DNA of 64,000 bases from Sipunculus nudus (taxonomy: Eukaryota > Annelida > Sipuncula > Golfingiida > Sipunculidae). A model generated the notes under the pieces. The model was not told the DNA's origin, did not search any database, and was given only the letters and a program-made list of their open reading frames with translations. The stretch's first letter is position 1. The number at the start of each line of letters is the position of its first letter. Both the position numbers and the translations under genes were made by a program. The stretch is taken from positions 67,691,300 through 67,755,299 of the forward strand of contig CM049314.1 in NCBI GenBank assembly GCA_026874595.1, written 5' to 3'. Shown piece after piece: positions 12,117 through 23,955 of this stretch.

Positions 12117-12368
12117 ATGAAAGAGCTGGTTGATTGTGCTCTAGGCCACTTACGACATTATGCGACTTTGGGTGTTCCCCGGAGTTTTGCCTCATCTAGG
12201 GACGATTATATAGCCATGGCGCGGGAAATCGCCCTGGGTACATCAAGTTATGAAGATGAGGAAATATGGGCCAATGAAAAGAGTCTCAGACAGATATCGA
12301 ATTCAGTAGGTGAACATATTAAGAATAATAGTATTAAGTCAGTAATAAAATGGAGGCGAATAACTTAA
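12117..12368 (+). other. Conserved segment with an 83-codon frame, product unknown
   Basis: The frame (MKELVDCALGHLRHYATLGV...) is the best preserved short open frame of the unit. The DNA is also kept in copy B (19405-19665) and, less well, in copy C (about 37965-38180). In copy C an in-frame stop falls after 'GTCCTTGGTATACCAAGGTA', so it is not intact there. I do not recognise the peptide. It could be an old exon shared by the three units. Confidence 0.25.
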
Positions 12369-13380
12369 CCAAAAAGTTACAAATTAAAAACTTCCGTTAA
12401 AATGTATTAATCTTTAAACAATTATTTGTTAACCATTATTATCTGAAATAGCTTTGGTAGCCTTGTGTTGCCTGCAATTATAAATAAATGAACTCTCTTT
12501 GTTTGTCTTAACTGTAGGAATAAACATGGACACATGCCGGAGACTGAGACAAGTTAACCCCCCAAAGAAAATCAATTGGCTCCTATCTGATGGAACGAAT
12601 CCGACACAACATTATTTCTTCGTCGTCACCAGGTACATTCAGATGTTGTACTAGTGTTAGGTAAATCTATAATGCAATACGTTCATTTTTTGGTTTCTTT
12701 GGATAAAAGAAAATTATTCAGAGATGATTTTAAGAAAAAAATGAGGCATTAATCGGCTTTATTTGTTTAAATGTTATACAAGAATATTGAGAACATTTCA
12801 GTGTTTCTTTAAGCGTGATCCACAGAAATGTATCACTTAATAAAAACTATTTATAACTGTTGTAATAAGGAATAAACGTTACATCCAACGTCACACGCCC
12901 CAAATCAATTTTAAACTATCAGTACGCATTGCAAATGTTAAGGCAATCAACGCCCTGATGACGGTGAAATTGGCGCCTAAGTCAATATTCTATTAAAATG
13001 GGACAACTTTAGATGGGAATTTTTAGTCATCTGCAACTATCCTGAATACTTGTTTGAGCTGAGTCGGTTTAAACATAGTGTTGTGTCAGATGTGAAAATG
13101 CAAAGGAATTACATATCTTCAGTCCTGTAATGAAATGCAAAATGAAAAATAGTACTCATGTTTGCAAGATTAATGTAACAATTGCTCGGAAATAAGAAAA
13201 AAATGGAACCGCCTGTCGCCTGCCCCTCAAATCGTAACTGCCTAGGAGCTACATAGATTAAACATTGGAAGGTAACTTAACAATAAAAATTGTGATGTTA
13301 GAGCTTATGTACTAACTTTGCTTAACATTGACCATTAATATTTAAATAGTTCGTAAGACTTAAGAAAGGATTTAAGTCAG
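12369..13380. other. Large-unit sequence without a supported gene
   Basis: Matches copy B at 19670-20640 over its whole length, and copy C to about 38475. No frame or motif of note. Confidence 0.5.
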
Positions 13381-13386
13381 TTTTTT

Positions 13387-13544
13387 TTTTGTTCTGACTG
13401 ATTTAAATGTTATATGATCCAATGTAACCTTATATTAAAATTTGCCTTGACCCTAGCAAGAAAAATTTTGTTCTGACTGATTTAAATGTTATATGATCCA
13501 ATGTAACCTTATATTAAAATTTGCCTTGACCCAAGCAAGAAAAA
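13387..13544 (+). repeat. 79-bp tandem duplication
   Basis: The stretch beginning GTTCTGACTGATTTAAATG at 13391 repeats almost exactly from 13470, a period of 79 bp. Copy B has a single copy at about 20677, so the duplication arose in copy A after the units separated, and recently judging by the near identity. Confidence 0.9.
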
Positions 13545-13687
13545 TAACACGCCTTCTCCGACAATGGTTGCGAATAATTCAGGTTAAACACTGTGCATAG
13601 CCGTATGTCCAAAGTTAAAAAGATCAGACCATATAAAAATACTGAAAGGAAATTTACAGGAAAATTAATCGATGAAGGCAATCTATA

Positions 13688-13757
13688 AAACAATGAACCA
13701 GCATGGCTATTCATACATCTATATCTATATCTATATATATATATATATATATATATG
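13688..13757. repeat. Fragment of the tRNA-like repeat end plus AT tract
   Basis: ACAATGAACCAGCATGGCTA at 13689 matches the end of the tRNA-like repeats at 50929 and 51197 in reverse complement. It runs into ATCTATATCTATATATAT. It marks the end of copy A. Confidence 0.75.
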
Positions 13758-13944
13758 TATAATAATAATGCTTAACATTATTTCTGTAAACTATATTGAT
13801 ATAACAATGTTTTCATGCTTTTATTCATAATCTATTCATTTTAGTCCATATATAAGGTTAAGAGTAAGATATAAAAACTATATATTCACTAACTTGAGAT
13901 AAAAAGGTTATAGTCATTCATTTGATATAAATGGCCTCCATCTC

Positions 13945-15690
13945 TCTTGACCGCAGAAGTGAAAGCAACACACCAATAACACTTGATACCCTAAACCATC
14001 TCTGAACATATCTCTGAACACAGCATAAAGTATGAAATGCAAGGTTACAAATTTAGTGAACATTTGGGTTCGTCTAGTGTTTCGCCGGAAAACTGTTACA
14101 AAATCACGTGAAAAAGAGCGGTAACATCAAAATTTATATACCATCTGAAAGATCATGGAATCCAGTTTATAGTTAATACTTTATGGTGTTATGTGAAAGT
14201 TAAAACACTTTTGAATTGAATAAAGTTATAGGGGATTCAAACAATTATGATACAAAGAGTATATGACATCTATACTGAATTCAATTTCGATTATGAATTA
14301 AATGAAAGGGCAAAAGCTCACGCTTCCTCACATTTTAGATAAATCAGGTGTTTACTAGTCAAGCTGGCTTCAGAACCTGCTTAGTCCAAACACTGAGAAC
14401 CGTCGTTAGGTGTTTGTATATGTAAACAGAACTAGTTTTGCAAACTGCCTGCATACTAGGCCTACAGAGCGCTCACCCTTTATGGGTTAAATTTACAACC
14501 TTGAAGAATTTTCCTCATTGATTTTGATTGACCGTTTAACAGGACTTACCGCAGTTAGGCCACACACACATTATTGTCTCTCGTACTCTGGAAACATAGA
14601 ACATTCTATCGAGCCGGCGATTTTTTTCTGTTTTTTTACCGGTCGATAACCAATACGTGACATTTTGCAAGTTTACCTAAGAATACAAACACTGCTTCGC
14701 TCTACAGCTTTAATATATTTTTTTTTTGTGCATTGAGAAAAAGAAAAAATGGCATTAAGTAAGGCATTAAGTTATTTTGTTATGGCCTTCAGGCCACCTC
14801 TTGTGAATAAATTGATTAGTGAGATCATGGCTACATGTATTTTCATAGGCCTTAATGGGCTTCTTTTGTTGCTACATATGCAGTAAAGCAGTTTTAGTTC
14901 ACCCTGTAACATAAGTGGACTCTATCTCTATTTACTGTAAAGTGAAAACAACATACCAATAAAACCTGATACCGTAAAGCGTCTCACAGCATACAATACG
15001 AAATTCAAGGTTACAACTTTCCTGAACATGTTGGGTTCGTCCAGTGTTCTGCCGAAAAAAAGTTACAAAATCATTTGGAAATGAGTAAAAATATAAAAAA
15101 AATGCATACCATCAGAAAGATCAGGGTACCAAGTTTGAAATAATACACACTTAATGCGGTCTTATGTGAATTAAAAAAAGTTTGAATTTCAGTATGACGT
15201 AGGGGCTCAAACAATAAAGATACGTTAAGGATATACCATCTAAATTGAACTCAATTTCGATTCTGAACTAATTGAAAGAGTAACAACTCACGCTTCACAT
15301 TTTATATAAACGAGGGGTTTGCTAGGCTCGCTAGCTTGGGCACACACACAAACTATTGTCTTACATACTCCGAAAAGAACCGGCGAAATTTTGTTCTGCT
15401 CTTTTACCGGTCGAGAAACAATACGTGGAATTTTGCAAGTTTACCTAGATAATACAAACACATTGCTCCAGTTCATGAAATAGTGTATATGACCACCCAA
15501 AATTTAATCCAATTTCAAAAACTTTAATATATTCTTTTTGTGAATTGAAAACAAATGGGAGGGGCAAAAAACATCAAGTTATTTTGTTATGTGAAGACAA
15601 CCTGTAGTGAAAGGATGGTACGGGAGATCATAGCTGCATGTATTTTCACAGGCCTTAATGAGCTTATTTTGTTGCTCCATATGGAGTAAA
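13945..15690 (+). repeat. Internal tandem duplication at the start of copy B
   Basis: About 13945-14890 and about 14925-15690 are diverged direct copies. Shared words include 'AAGTGAAAACAACATACCAATA' (13960, 14940) and 'AGATCATGGCTACATGTATTTTC' (14821, 15630). The second half is the part that aligns with the start of copy A in this window. Confidence 0.65.
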
Positions 15691-17155
15691 GAAGTCTTTT
15701 ATCATATATCATTTATAAGATAAAGGCATTTCCTATCATCATTAGCGATGGCTAATCTGATGAATCATTTCTACACAGGTCTGTTGTCTTCAAAGAGACC
15801 TGACACCAATCGCGTCATACATGAGAACTTGAACCCCTCGGCTTTGTATATCCTGCGGATTATTAGACATGGCAATCTAATCCCGTTGATATTTAAGTAG
15901 AAACCGAATCTGGCCTTTGTGGGAGGCCGATTAGATAGACATCAAGCTCTTTAGAAGGACCTAAGCTCTGGCAAAGGTTATGAAATAAGGCGACACCGGA
16001 AGGGAAAGTCTATGCCCATCAGCAAAAAAAAATTAAGGTTTGGTTCTAGGACACTTTTTCATAAATCAATGCGGACGGATTTTATTATTTTTTTTTTGTA
16101 TTTTTCGATTAAATGTTAAATGATAAGGAAAAATCATGATAATAACAGATTGTTTTTTGCAAAACAAGTGAAAGCATTGCATAACAGAGGAAATTTTATC
16201 AAATTTATATGATTTTATCTTATTTAAAGCAATGTCGCGGGCGGTGCCTAAGAACCATTCCTTTTATTTATATTTTTGATGGCCTTAGCGATTTCCTTTA
16301 TGAAGACAAAAATGCTCTGCACTTCGTCATATGATCAACGTTAATTATGTCTTAGCTAATCCTACTTATTTTCTGCTTTCTATCTCTTTAACGATAATAT
16401 TTTTAAGCAGAGCTATTTACTATATAACTAAATATTTAGTTTTATTAATATAGATATATATCCGCGAATGCTTAAAATAGTCATCATCCATATTGCGTCA
16501 ATAAACCCTTGGCAGCTCCCCCTTTTTTATTTTTAAATTCAAATAAATATTGACGAACGATCAAATTTGGAACAAGGATGAACAGTAAAGCGCAATCGTG
16601 CAATTCATGTGGGCCTCCAGGGTATCTCTTTTAACACTTACCTCTTCTTGTTTCGTAAAACAACTCTATTATGACCTCATAGTAACTTAACAAAATCACA
16701 TTGACGACCACGATTTCCTCAACCGCTGTAAGCGGTTTGTTGCTAGGTACTTTGCTTGTTTACGCCAATCTTAATAAATTATATTTATTTATTTAGAACC
16801 CGGGCCTTAGTCAGAGGAATAAGGTATCAAATATTCGGTCAGATGTTTAATATCTAGAAAACGGATCTTCGCTTTTACTATATCATTCAACAAAAGTTGG
16901 TCGAAATTCAGGTCGAACCTTAGGAGATAATTGTACAACAAACCCGGGAGATCACATAACCTCCTTTCACCTTTTTTTTTGGTTCAGCTAATCAAGAAAT
17001 GAAGCGGGGGTTTACATAGCTGTAAATTTAGTATAAAACTATAAAGGGTGTTAAACTGAATTAGAAACATATGTTTCCCATCCTGATAAATATTTATATT
17101 TCAGACAGTAAATCGTTAGGTCATTTATACGTAAAATGTATACAATAAAATAAAA
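15690..17155. other. Large-unit sequence in copy B, no supported gene
   Basis: Aligned with A 480-1860 and 5024-5375 and with C 24060-25425. It includes the unoccupied LINE target site at about 16745-16760. Confidence 0.6.
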
Positions 17156-17157
17156 AG

Positions 17158-17247
17158 TCCGTTATGCATTTTTTCCGGAAACATTACGATTAAATTGAGG
17201 GAGAGAGAGAAAGAGAGAGAGAGAGAGTGTGTGTGTGTGTGTGTGTG
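17158..17247. repeat. Dispersed block with GA and GT microsatellite, copy 2
   Basis: TTATGCATTTTTTCCGGAAA followed by (GA)n then (GT)n to 17247. Counterpart of 5378 and 25432. Confidence 0.8.
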
Positions 17248-17966
17248 CATGAAAGTGAGAGAGACAGAATGTAAAAAAAGAGAATGAATAACTCGAGCCG
17301 AAAAAAAGTTTGTAGAGCGTACTGATGTAGTCTCTGCAAAAATATCGGTAAGTAAACGCCATTATAGGAATTATCATTAGTGTTCTGAAGGGTACAAAAA
17401 GGTATCGATCCAACACCACGGGACAAGCATGTCTAGTAAATTAAACCGGCGACTCCTGTCTCCATTCCGGCTAAAGATAAAACAAACAAAAGGTGTCAAC
17501 CATATAACATTCTCTATATTGTGCCTGTTACAAGATCTTAGGGAAAGACCGTCCAATAATTCTTTCGTGCGTCACAGACGTGGTTATAAAGCAGTCCTGC
17601 CGTTATATGTGAAACTCACCCCTTCCTTGTAGGAGCCGGTACTAAAAGTTACCAAAGACATGTTTAAGTTACGATCACTTCTGTTGAATTCACAGGACTA
17701 TCTGTAATTGACCTCGAAAAGTTTGGAACACCTTATATAATAACTGAGAATTATCAATTGGACATGTTATGAATCTGTTGGCTTATTATGCATATTATTA
17801 TGCTTGTCTTTTATTATGTCCATATAGATTTTGGCCTGGCTGATGAATATTTCCCAGTGTCAAATACAATGTTCTCTTTATACTAAAGCTTTAAATCTAT
17901 ATCTTCGTGATTATGATTAAATATTACTTTCATGTGAGATATTGATGTTTGATATTATAAAATAAT

Positions 17967-18026
<60 letters not shown>
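17967..18026. repeat. (AT)n microsatellite
   Basis: Alternating AT with one TACATA interruption near 17991. Confidence 0.95.
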
Positions 18027-18032
<6 letters not shown>

Positions 18033-20879
18033 ATGATAAGTAAAAGGTTTTCTTAGGGCAAGGTTTTGTATACAAATGGCAGGCATAATGACCAAAAAGT
18101 GTATTTACTGTATGGATTAGATATTTTCGAAGCTGCAGTTTATGAGGAAACCATTTGTTCCTTCAAGAGTAACTATTATTATTTTTTGTGATATTCAAGA
18201 TTTAAGTATAGGGTGATAAAATGAAATTACGTTTTTACAACAATGAACATGGGTAATTAAATTATATACAATATTAGATAATAACTTAATAAAAGGTAAC
18301 AGACAAGAAAAGGCATAAGTGTTGTGAAGTGAAGAAGTGATTGCAGTGGCATTACGTAAAATACCCCTTTTTCGGAAAATGTAGGAAACCAAGGTTTCTC
18401 AGGAGAAAAGATTGTAAGATGCCGAAAACATACGTTAGATAGGCAATTGTTGTAAGCATTTCTTCCCATATGAGAGGATAACTTACGGAATCGTCATAGA
18501 GGCAGATAAATAGAAACAATCAATTTTGACTGAACGGGGTACGGGAAGTTAAAGGTTATGTGGGAGTTACATATTTGGGCACCACATTTTCCCTCCGTCA
18601 GAAGTCATCAAGCCTAGGCCATATCAACATAAAATCGACTAAGACGTAAACGGCCATTATTATACTCAAGAAAATGAAGAATGCTAGCGGCATTACAACA
18701 ATGCCGTGTTGTTTCGAAATATGTTTACATGATACTATCCGAGTATTATACGTTGGGGATAATCTAACCATTATTTTTGCTTAAATATAGTGGATGATGC
18801 GGCAGTTTATTAGAGAGCTTTTTCTCTTTACTCACATGGCCCCTTAAGCAAAGATTATGGCTATGGCATGCAAAATGCGGAAACAAATTGTCATTGACTG
18901 AATTAATAAAGTAAGGTTTCTTATTCGCGAACGCGGCAATCGGTTTATGTTTTCGTCAAAAGGAGTCGGTACAATTTTTGCCGACTCCACATGGAATCTC
19001 AGAGCCACACATGGAACATTAGCATGTTGCTCCGCTTGCATATATGAACTCTTTCAACACGCATTCACCATTCCAGGTTCAATACATAAGGCATTTTAGA
19101 TTTATAGTCAGGAAGGGGGAAAGATAATGCCTTGTGATAAACCCTGCTATTACATTAGAAGCAAAGTGCTATGTCCTGAAGAGGCATGAATTCGACATTG
19201 ATATGGACTGATGTTTCGACAAAGTTATTACACGCCTTGAAGGCAAACTGACATTTTTTACAATGGAAAGCAAGAGTAACCATTCCTTTATGCATTAACG
19301 AAATTGCCTATGAAATTGCCTTGATAATAAGCTCTGCATATTGACCTCCTTACTCCAGGTTTTGAGCACAAAAGTGTATTCATACGGGAAATCGATATAA
19401 TTCTTGGAAGAGCTGGTTGACTGTTCTCTAGGCCACTTACGACATAATGCGACTTCTGATGTTTTTTTCGGAGTTTTGCCTCATCAAGGGACCATTATAT
19501 AGCCATGGTGCGGGAAGTCGCCCTGGGTACATCAAGTTATGAAGATGAGGAAATATGGGCCGCCGAAAAGAGTCTCAAAGAAATACGGATTTCAGTAGGT
19601 GAACCTATTAAGAATAACAATATTCAGTCAGTATTTAAATGGAGGCGAATAGTTAGCCAAAATGTTAAGAATTAAAAACTTCTGTTAAAATGTATTATTC
19701 TTTAAACAATTATCTGTTAACCGTAAGTATCTCAACCAGCTTTAGTAGTTTGTGTTGTCTGCAATTATAAATAATTGAAAATTTCTTTGCTTATATTAAC
19801 TATGATAATAAACATGGATACATACCAGAGACTCAGACAAGTTCACCCCTTAAAAGAAAATCAATTGGCTCCTTTCTGATGAACGAATCCGACACGAAAT
19901 TATATCTTCGTATTTACCAAGTACCTTCAGATTTTGTGACTAATGTAAGGTAAATCTATTATGCAATACGTTCATCTCGGTCTCTATGGATAAAAGAAAA
20001 GTAAATTATTCAGAGTTGGTTATAAGAAAAAGCGAGGCATTAATCGGATTTTGTTTGTCCCAGTGTAATAACACTTCAGGGTTCCTTTAAGGCTATTCCA
20101 GAAGATGTATCTCTTAATAAATAACTTTTTATAACTTTTGTAATAAGAAATAAACGTTACATTCAACGTCACACGCCCCATTACAACTCTAAAATGTACA
20201 GGGACAGTACGCATTGCAAATTTCAAGGCAATCCATGCCCTACTGACGGGGATATTGGCGTCGGAGTCAATATTCTATTAAAATTAGACAACTTGTGGTG
20301 GGAAATTTCAGTCGTCTGCAATCATCCTGAATACTTCTTTAGGCTAAGCCGGTTTAAACATAGTGTTGTGTCAGTTGTGAAAGTGCAAGTAAATTGCATA
20401 TCTTCAGTCCTGTGATGAAATGCAAAATGAAATATATTACTCAAGTTAGCAAGATTAATATAACAATTGCTTGGAAAGAAATAAAAATTGACCACCTGTC
20501 TCCTGTCCATCCAAAGTAACTGCAAAACGGAGCTAAATAAAATAAACATTGCAAGGTAACCTAACAATAAGCATTGAGATGTTGGAGCTTATGTATTAAC
20601 CTTTGCTCAAAATTTACCAGTCATAATTAAATAGTTCGTGGCAGTTATTAATTGATTTCTGTCAGATTCTTTTTTTTGTCCTGACTGATTTTAGTGTGAT
20701 ATGATCCAATGTAACCAAATATTAATAATTTGCCTTTACCATAGTCAGAAAAATAAACGCACTCTTCGACAAAGAAACGAATAACACTCTATCATGCCGT
20801 TTGTCGAAAGTTAAAACGATCAGGCCGTATTAAAATAATAAAAGGAAATTCATAGGAAAGTGGATCGATGTAGGCTTCT

Positions 20880-21870
20880 TCCAAGGTCTGGTACCCCAGC
20901 CGTTGGCACAAATAGCCGTTAACGCATGTACATTCAAACACAACATCCACTAAGATGAACTATGTGGAAGATGTACGGTCTGACTGTCTGTGGTTAATTA
21001 TTTTAATAGCACATTTTCCAGGCAACCCTTAAGCTTGGCAGATTCTTTGGAATCTACTTTGGAATAAAAAGATTCTTTTAGGCTCAGATTGTATATATAT
21101 AACCTTTCATGTGATAATGGATCTTCATAAACAAAATCCCAACAAACTGTCAAGATTCCACCGAAACCGAAAAAATAGGAAAATTGCTTTAAGAACCGCA
21201 AATAAATTGTGCCCGTTTTCGTACAGTTTGCTGTTCCAGTATAATAAGAATGCCCGGGTTTTCAGCCTGATCCAGTTAATCCATTCTCCAGCCAATATAC
21301 AACAAGACTATTTAATGTAAGGAAATGCTGTTAGTTTTTTCCCAACCGTAATAAGTTTGAATGAAAAAGATAATATGTATGCAGACATGTTTAATGCGAC
21401 AATTTATAAAGTTTGCATTTTAATATGCATTGATCACAATTCTGCATATTATACATGGAAACAATTAGTAAAGTATAAAATGCTGTTGTACCAAAATACC
21501 AGTTTTTAATTACCCTATGGCCAGTTTGTTTGGTCTTGAGAGTACTCTTTAATTAATAGATATATCCATATTTTACTATTCATTCTTGTATGCAATCGTC
21601 TTTCTGTCTAATCTGCAGACTGCCAGTAAACCATACGTAACCTGGGACGACCAACATCGGTTTGATCAGAGTGATACGCTACCTGTCCTTCCAAGAGAGA
21701 CAGGCCAGAGACTAATTAAGCAATTGTAATCCCGGATTTTTGAATAAAAAAAATAAAGTTTTTTCACCTATTAGGGACTAAAAGACCATTTTAATGCTCT
21801 ATAGTAAATAAAGTCGATAATTTATTTTCAGGCTATAAAAAACACTCGGTTCTTTTGAGTTTGTAAATAT
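20880..21870. other. Copy-B-specific sequence, no supported gene
   Basis: No counterpart in copies A or C. Open frames are short (61-73 codons) and unrecognised. I see no inverted ends, so its origin is unclear. Confidence 0.4.
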
Positions 21871-21875
21871 TGTGT

Positions 21876-21908
<33 letters not shown>

Positions 21909-21938
21909 ATTTATGCATTCTCAGGAAACATTACCATT

Positions 21939-21990
<52 letters not shown>
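21876..21990. repeat. (AT)n, dispersed block and (GA)n tract, copy 3
   Basis: (AT)n at 21876-21903, then TTATGCATTCTCAGGAAACA (21911), then (GA)n at 21944-21990. This is an additional copy of the block at 5378, 17158 and 25432, placed at the end of unit B rather than at the aligned position. Confidence 0.8.
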
Positions 21991-21994
<4 letters not shown>

Positions 21995-22118
21995 ATGAAT
22001 AGCCATGGTGGTTCGTTGTACGAAGAAATAGAACATGAATACTCTTGTGCGGCACACCATATGAGGCCACCAGTTCTCCCTGCTGCATGCGAAGTTGCTG
22101 TTCCAACACATGTAGTGG

Positions 22119-22148
22119 ATAGTACTCTGACGTCACTACCGTGACGTC
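22119..22148. promoter_or_regulatory. Paired TGACGTCA palindromes in the 21991-22299 repeat
   Basis: CTGACGTCACTACCGTGACG contains the first TGACGTCA, and the second follows as GTGACGTCATTTCG. The pair and spacing mirror those at 51081-51102, so they belong to the family and not to chance. Confidence 0.6.
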
Positions 22149-22194
22149 ATTTCGCTGCTTCTTTAAAAAGTACAAATGCAGAGAAGGGTCGGGG

Positions 22195-22269
22195 ACCTGC
22201 TGTAGCTCAGTGGATAGAGCAGCGACCGGCAATCGTAAGGTCATGGGTTCGATTCCCATCGGCAATGAA
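22195..22269 (+). repeat. tRNA-like module (Pol III type 2 promoter remnants)
   Basis: TAGCTCAGTGGATAGAGC gives a perfect 4-bp D stem (GCTC/GAGC), and ATGGGTTCGATTCCCAT gives a perfect 5-bp T stem with the B-box word GGTTCGATTCC. The acceptor pairs in only 5 of 7 positions and the anticodon arm does not fold normally (GACC/GGTC around an 11-base loop). It is therefore a tRNA-derived repeat head, not a functional tRNA. Confidence 0.65.
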
Positions 22270-22296
22270 CCGACTTTTATGTGTATTCATGTTCCA

Positions 22297-22298
<2 letters not shown>

Positions 22299-22328
<30 letters not shown>
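22299..22328. repeat. (AT)n microsatellite at the B/C junction
   Basis: Pure AT between the tRNA-like repeat and the start of copy C. Confidence 0.9.
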
Positions 22329-22331
<3 letters not shown>

Positions 22332-23012
22332 TATTGTCATACTTTTATTCAGAATCCATTCATTTTATTTCATACTATAGGTAAAGCTAAGATATAAAGA
22401 GTACCTACTGATTTGGGATTAACTGGTGATAGTTCAACCTTTAATATAAACGTCTTCGCTGCAGAAGTGAAAGCAAAATACCAATAAAAACTGATACCTT
22501 AAAGCATCTCTGAACATGGCATATTAAAAGAAATTCGAGGTTACAAATTTTGTGAACATTTCGGGGCCGCCCAGTGTTCTGTCAAAAAATATATCACAAA
22601 ATCATGTGAAAAGGAGTAAATATTCAGAAATATGTATAGATCAGAATGATCAGGGTATCAAGTTAAAAACAATGCACACTTTATGAGGCTTTTGTGAATC
22701 AATAACACTTTTAAATTGAATTAAGATATGGGGGGTTCAAGTAATAATGATACCTTAAGTATATGCAATCTATAGGAACTACTTGAATAGGTAACAGATC
22801 ACGCTCACTCACAATTTCTATTTACCAGGTGTTTACTAGGCACGCAGGCACCTGCTGGGTCAAAACACTGATAACCGTCGAAAGGTATTTGTATTTGTGA
22901 ATGTAACGAACTGCCGTTAATCGTAAACTGCCATCATACCAAGCCTACAGAGTGCTCAACCTTGATGGGTTACACCTTGAAAAGTTTATCTCAGTGATAT
23001 CGTTTGACCGTT

Positions 23013-23955
23013 CGTTCCTCCTTCATGTATCCAGTGCATCCGGCCGAGTTTGAGGATCGCCAGAAAGTCGCCGAATTCCAAGCCCGCCAGGAAGTTGAGC
23101 GTAACAAACACTTAAAATATATCCTGTCACATATCGGACGGGGATCGGGCGGTGCCCATTGAACAACGATGATAAAATATGTGGCCGATAGTAAGCAAAA
23201 CGTAGTCGGGCGTAGGCCGCCAGGCATAATGGCAGGCGCCGTCCGAGTTGCTGTCGACGGTCATTTGGTCTGTCGATGCCCGCCGTCGTCCGACGGCCGC
23301 CCCTAGAGTATTAATATGGCATGTAAAAAGTTTGTCACATCATATTTCTTAAGTATGACAGAGTAAAGGGCACTGCACAACTACTTAGTAAATGTGGCTA
23401 GCTAAGAAGCCGCCAAAGAAGACCAAGGGAGCAAAGAAACCCATTTCTAAGAATAAGGTGGCACGAGAGCCTGTGTCCGCTTCATCGGGGCATGTGCTGA
23501 AAGCTGAGTTGACAGGAGAAGCCCGGCCGGGGGCCGAAGTAGCCGCCCGACGGCGGTCCGACACCAGCACTTAGCGCGTTCGCAGCACGTTCGACCTTGT
23601 ATAAGTCGGGCGTAATACGGGAGGGGGGTCGTTCGAGTAATGAAGGAAACCCATGCGGCAGCCGGGCAGCAATGTCGACCTACGTCCGGATTTTAAAGCA
23701 AACATTCGTTTTGTCGGATTGCTGCCCGAATAACTCTTGCATGTTTGCAGATGTTCGAGCGATCTACCTGTTTGTGAACTCGAAAATCGCCATTGGAAAA
23801 TCGCTGAATTAAGAACAGGTTTCAGTGTCCTGCGATCGTGGGCCGACCCCTAAACATCGCGGCGGAGCCCACAGTGATCGAGCAAACACCGGCCGTATTC
23901 CTGCCGAAAATGCCCTTTTCATCTCGCATAGACGTTGGACGGTCTTCCTGTTGGA
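23013..23955. mobile_element. GC-rich insertion in copy C, possibly a decayed DNA transposon
   Basis: About 940 bases much richer in GC than anything nearby (for example the CCGCCGTCGTCCGACGGCC stretch near 23281). It replaces the equivalent of B 14540-14780. A short frame at 23392-23574 reads KPPKKTKGAKKPISKNK, a basic stretch that resembles MPPKKRKHSTPRN encoded inside the element at 36632-37716 (near 36975). That hints at related transposons with a small basic DNA-binding protein. I could not find convincing inverted ends. Confidence 0.4.

Larger units (their letters stand above)
1..13757 (+). repeat. Tandem large repeat unit, copy A (5' end outside window)
   Basis: Bases 1-1660 align with 15129-16610 of copy B, and 5040-13690 aligns piecewise with 16770-20880 (copy B) and 25020-38475 (copy C), all in the same orientation. 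Landmarks shared by all three are the AGGAAACATTACGATT block (5389, 17177, 25450), the 'GGATCGATACC' block (5590, 17405, 25676) and the 'GAAGATGAGGAAATATGGGCC' region near 12250 (copy C is altered here). Copy A holds the LINE insertion and a short element near 1199-1428. It ends in a piece of the tRNA-like repeat and an AT tract. The alignment was made by eye, so exact identity is not given. Confidence 0.8.
21991..22299 (+). mobile_element. tRNA-like repeat with terminal inverted ends
   Basis: Starts ATGAATGAATAGCCATGGTG and ends GTGTATTCATGTTCCATTAA, whose reverse complement relates to the start (GAACATGAATAC at 22031). The middle holds a segment shared with 51060-51180 (GCAGCAGGGAGAACT in reverse), a TGACGTCA-type pair near 22129-22148, then a tRNA-like module. 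It lies between a GA tract and an AT tract. Probably a tRNA-derived SINE or a small DNA element carrying a tRNA copy; the inverted ends favour the second. Confidence 0.7.
13812..22328 (+). repeat. Tandem large repeat unit, copy B
   Basis: Starts where TTTCATGCTTTTATTCATAAT (compare 22335 in C) begins. It is shorter than A because two segments are missing: the equivalent of A 6595-10672 (junction at about 18838) and of A 11150-12033 (junction at about 19312). Bases 20880-21870 have no counterpart in A or C. It contains an internal duplication near its start and ends in the tRNA-like repeat at 21991 and an AT tract. Confidence 0.8.

Noticed and set aside
22195-22269. Functional tRNA gene
   Set aside because: D and T arms are good, but the anticodon arm does not fold normally, the acceptor is only partly paired, and the sequence belongs to a repeat family.
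23385-23574. Frames on both strands in the GC-rich insert as genes
   Set aside because: Opposite-strand frames over the same bases in GC-rich DNA. Only the short basic stretch on the plus strand has a possible relative (near 36975).
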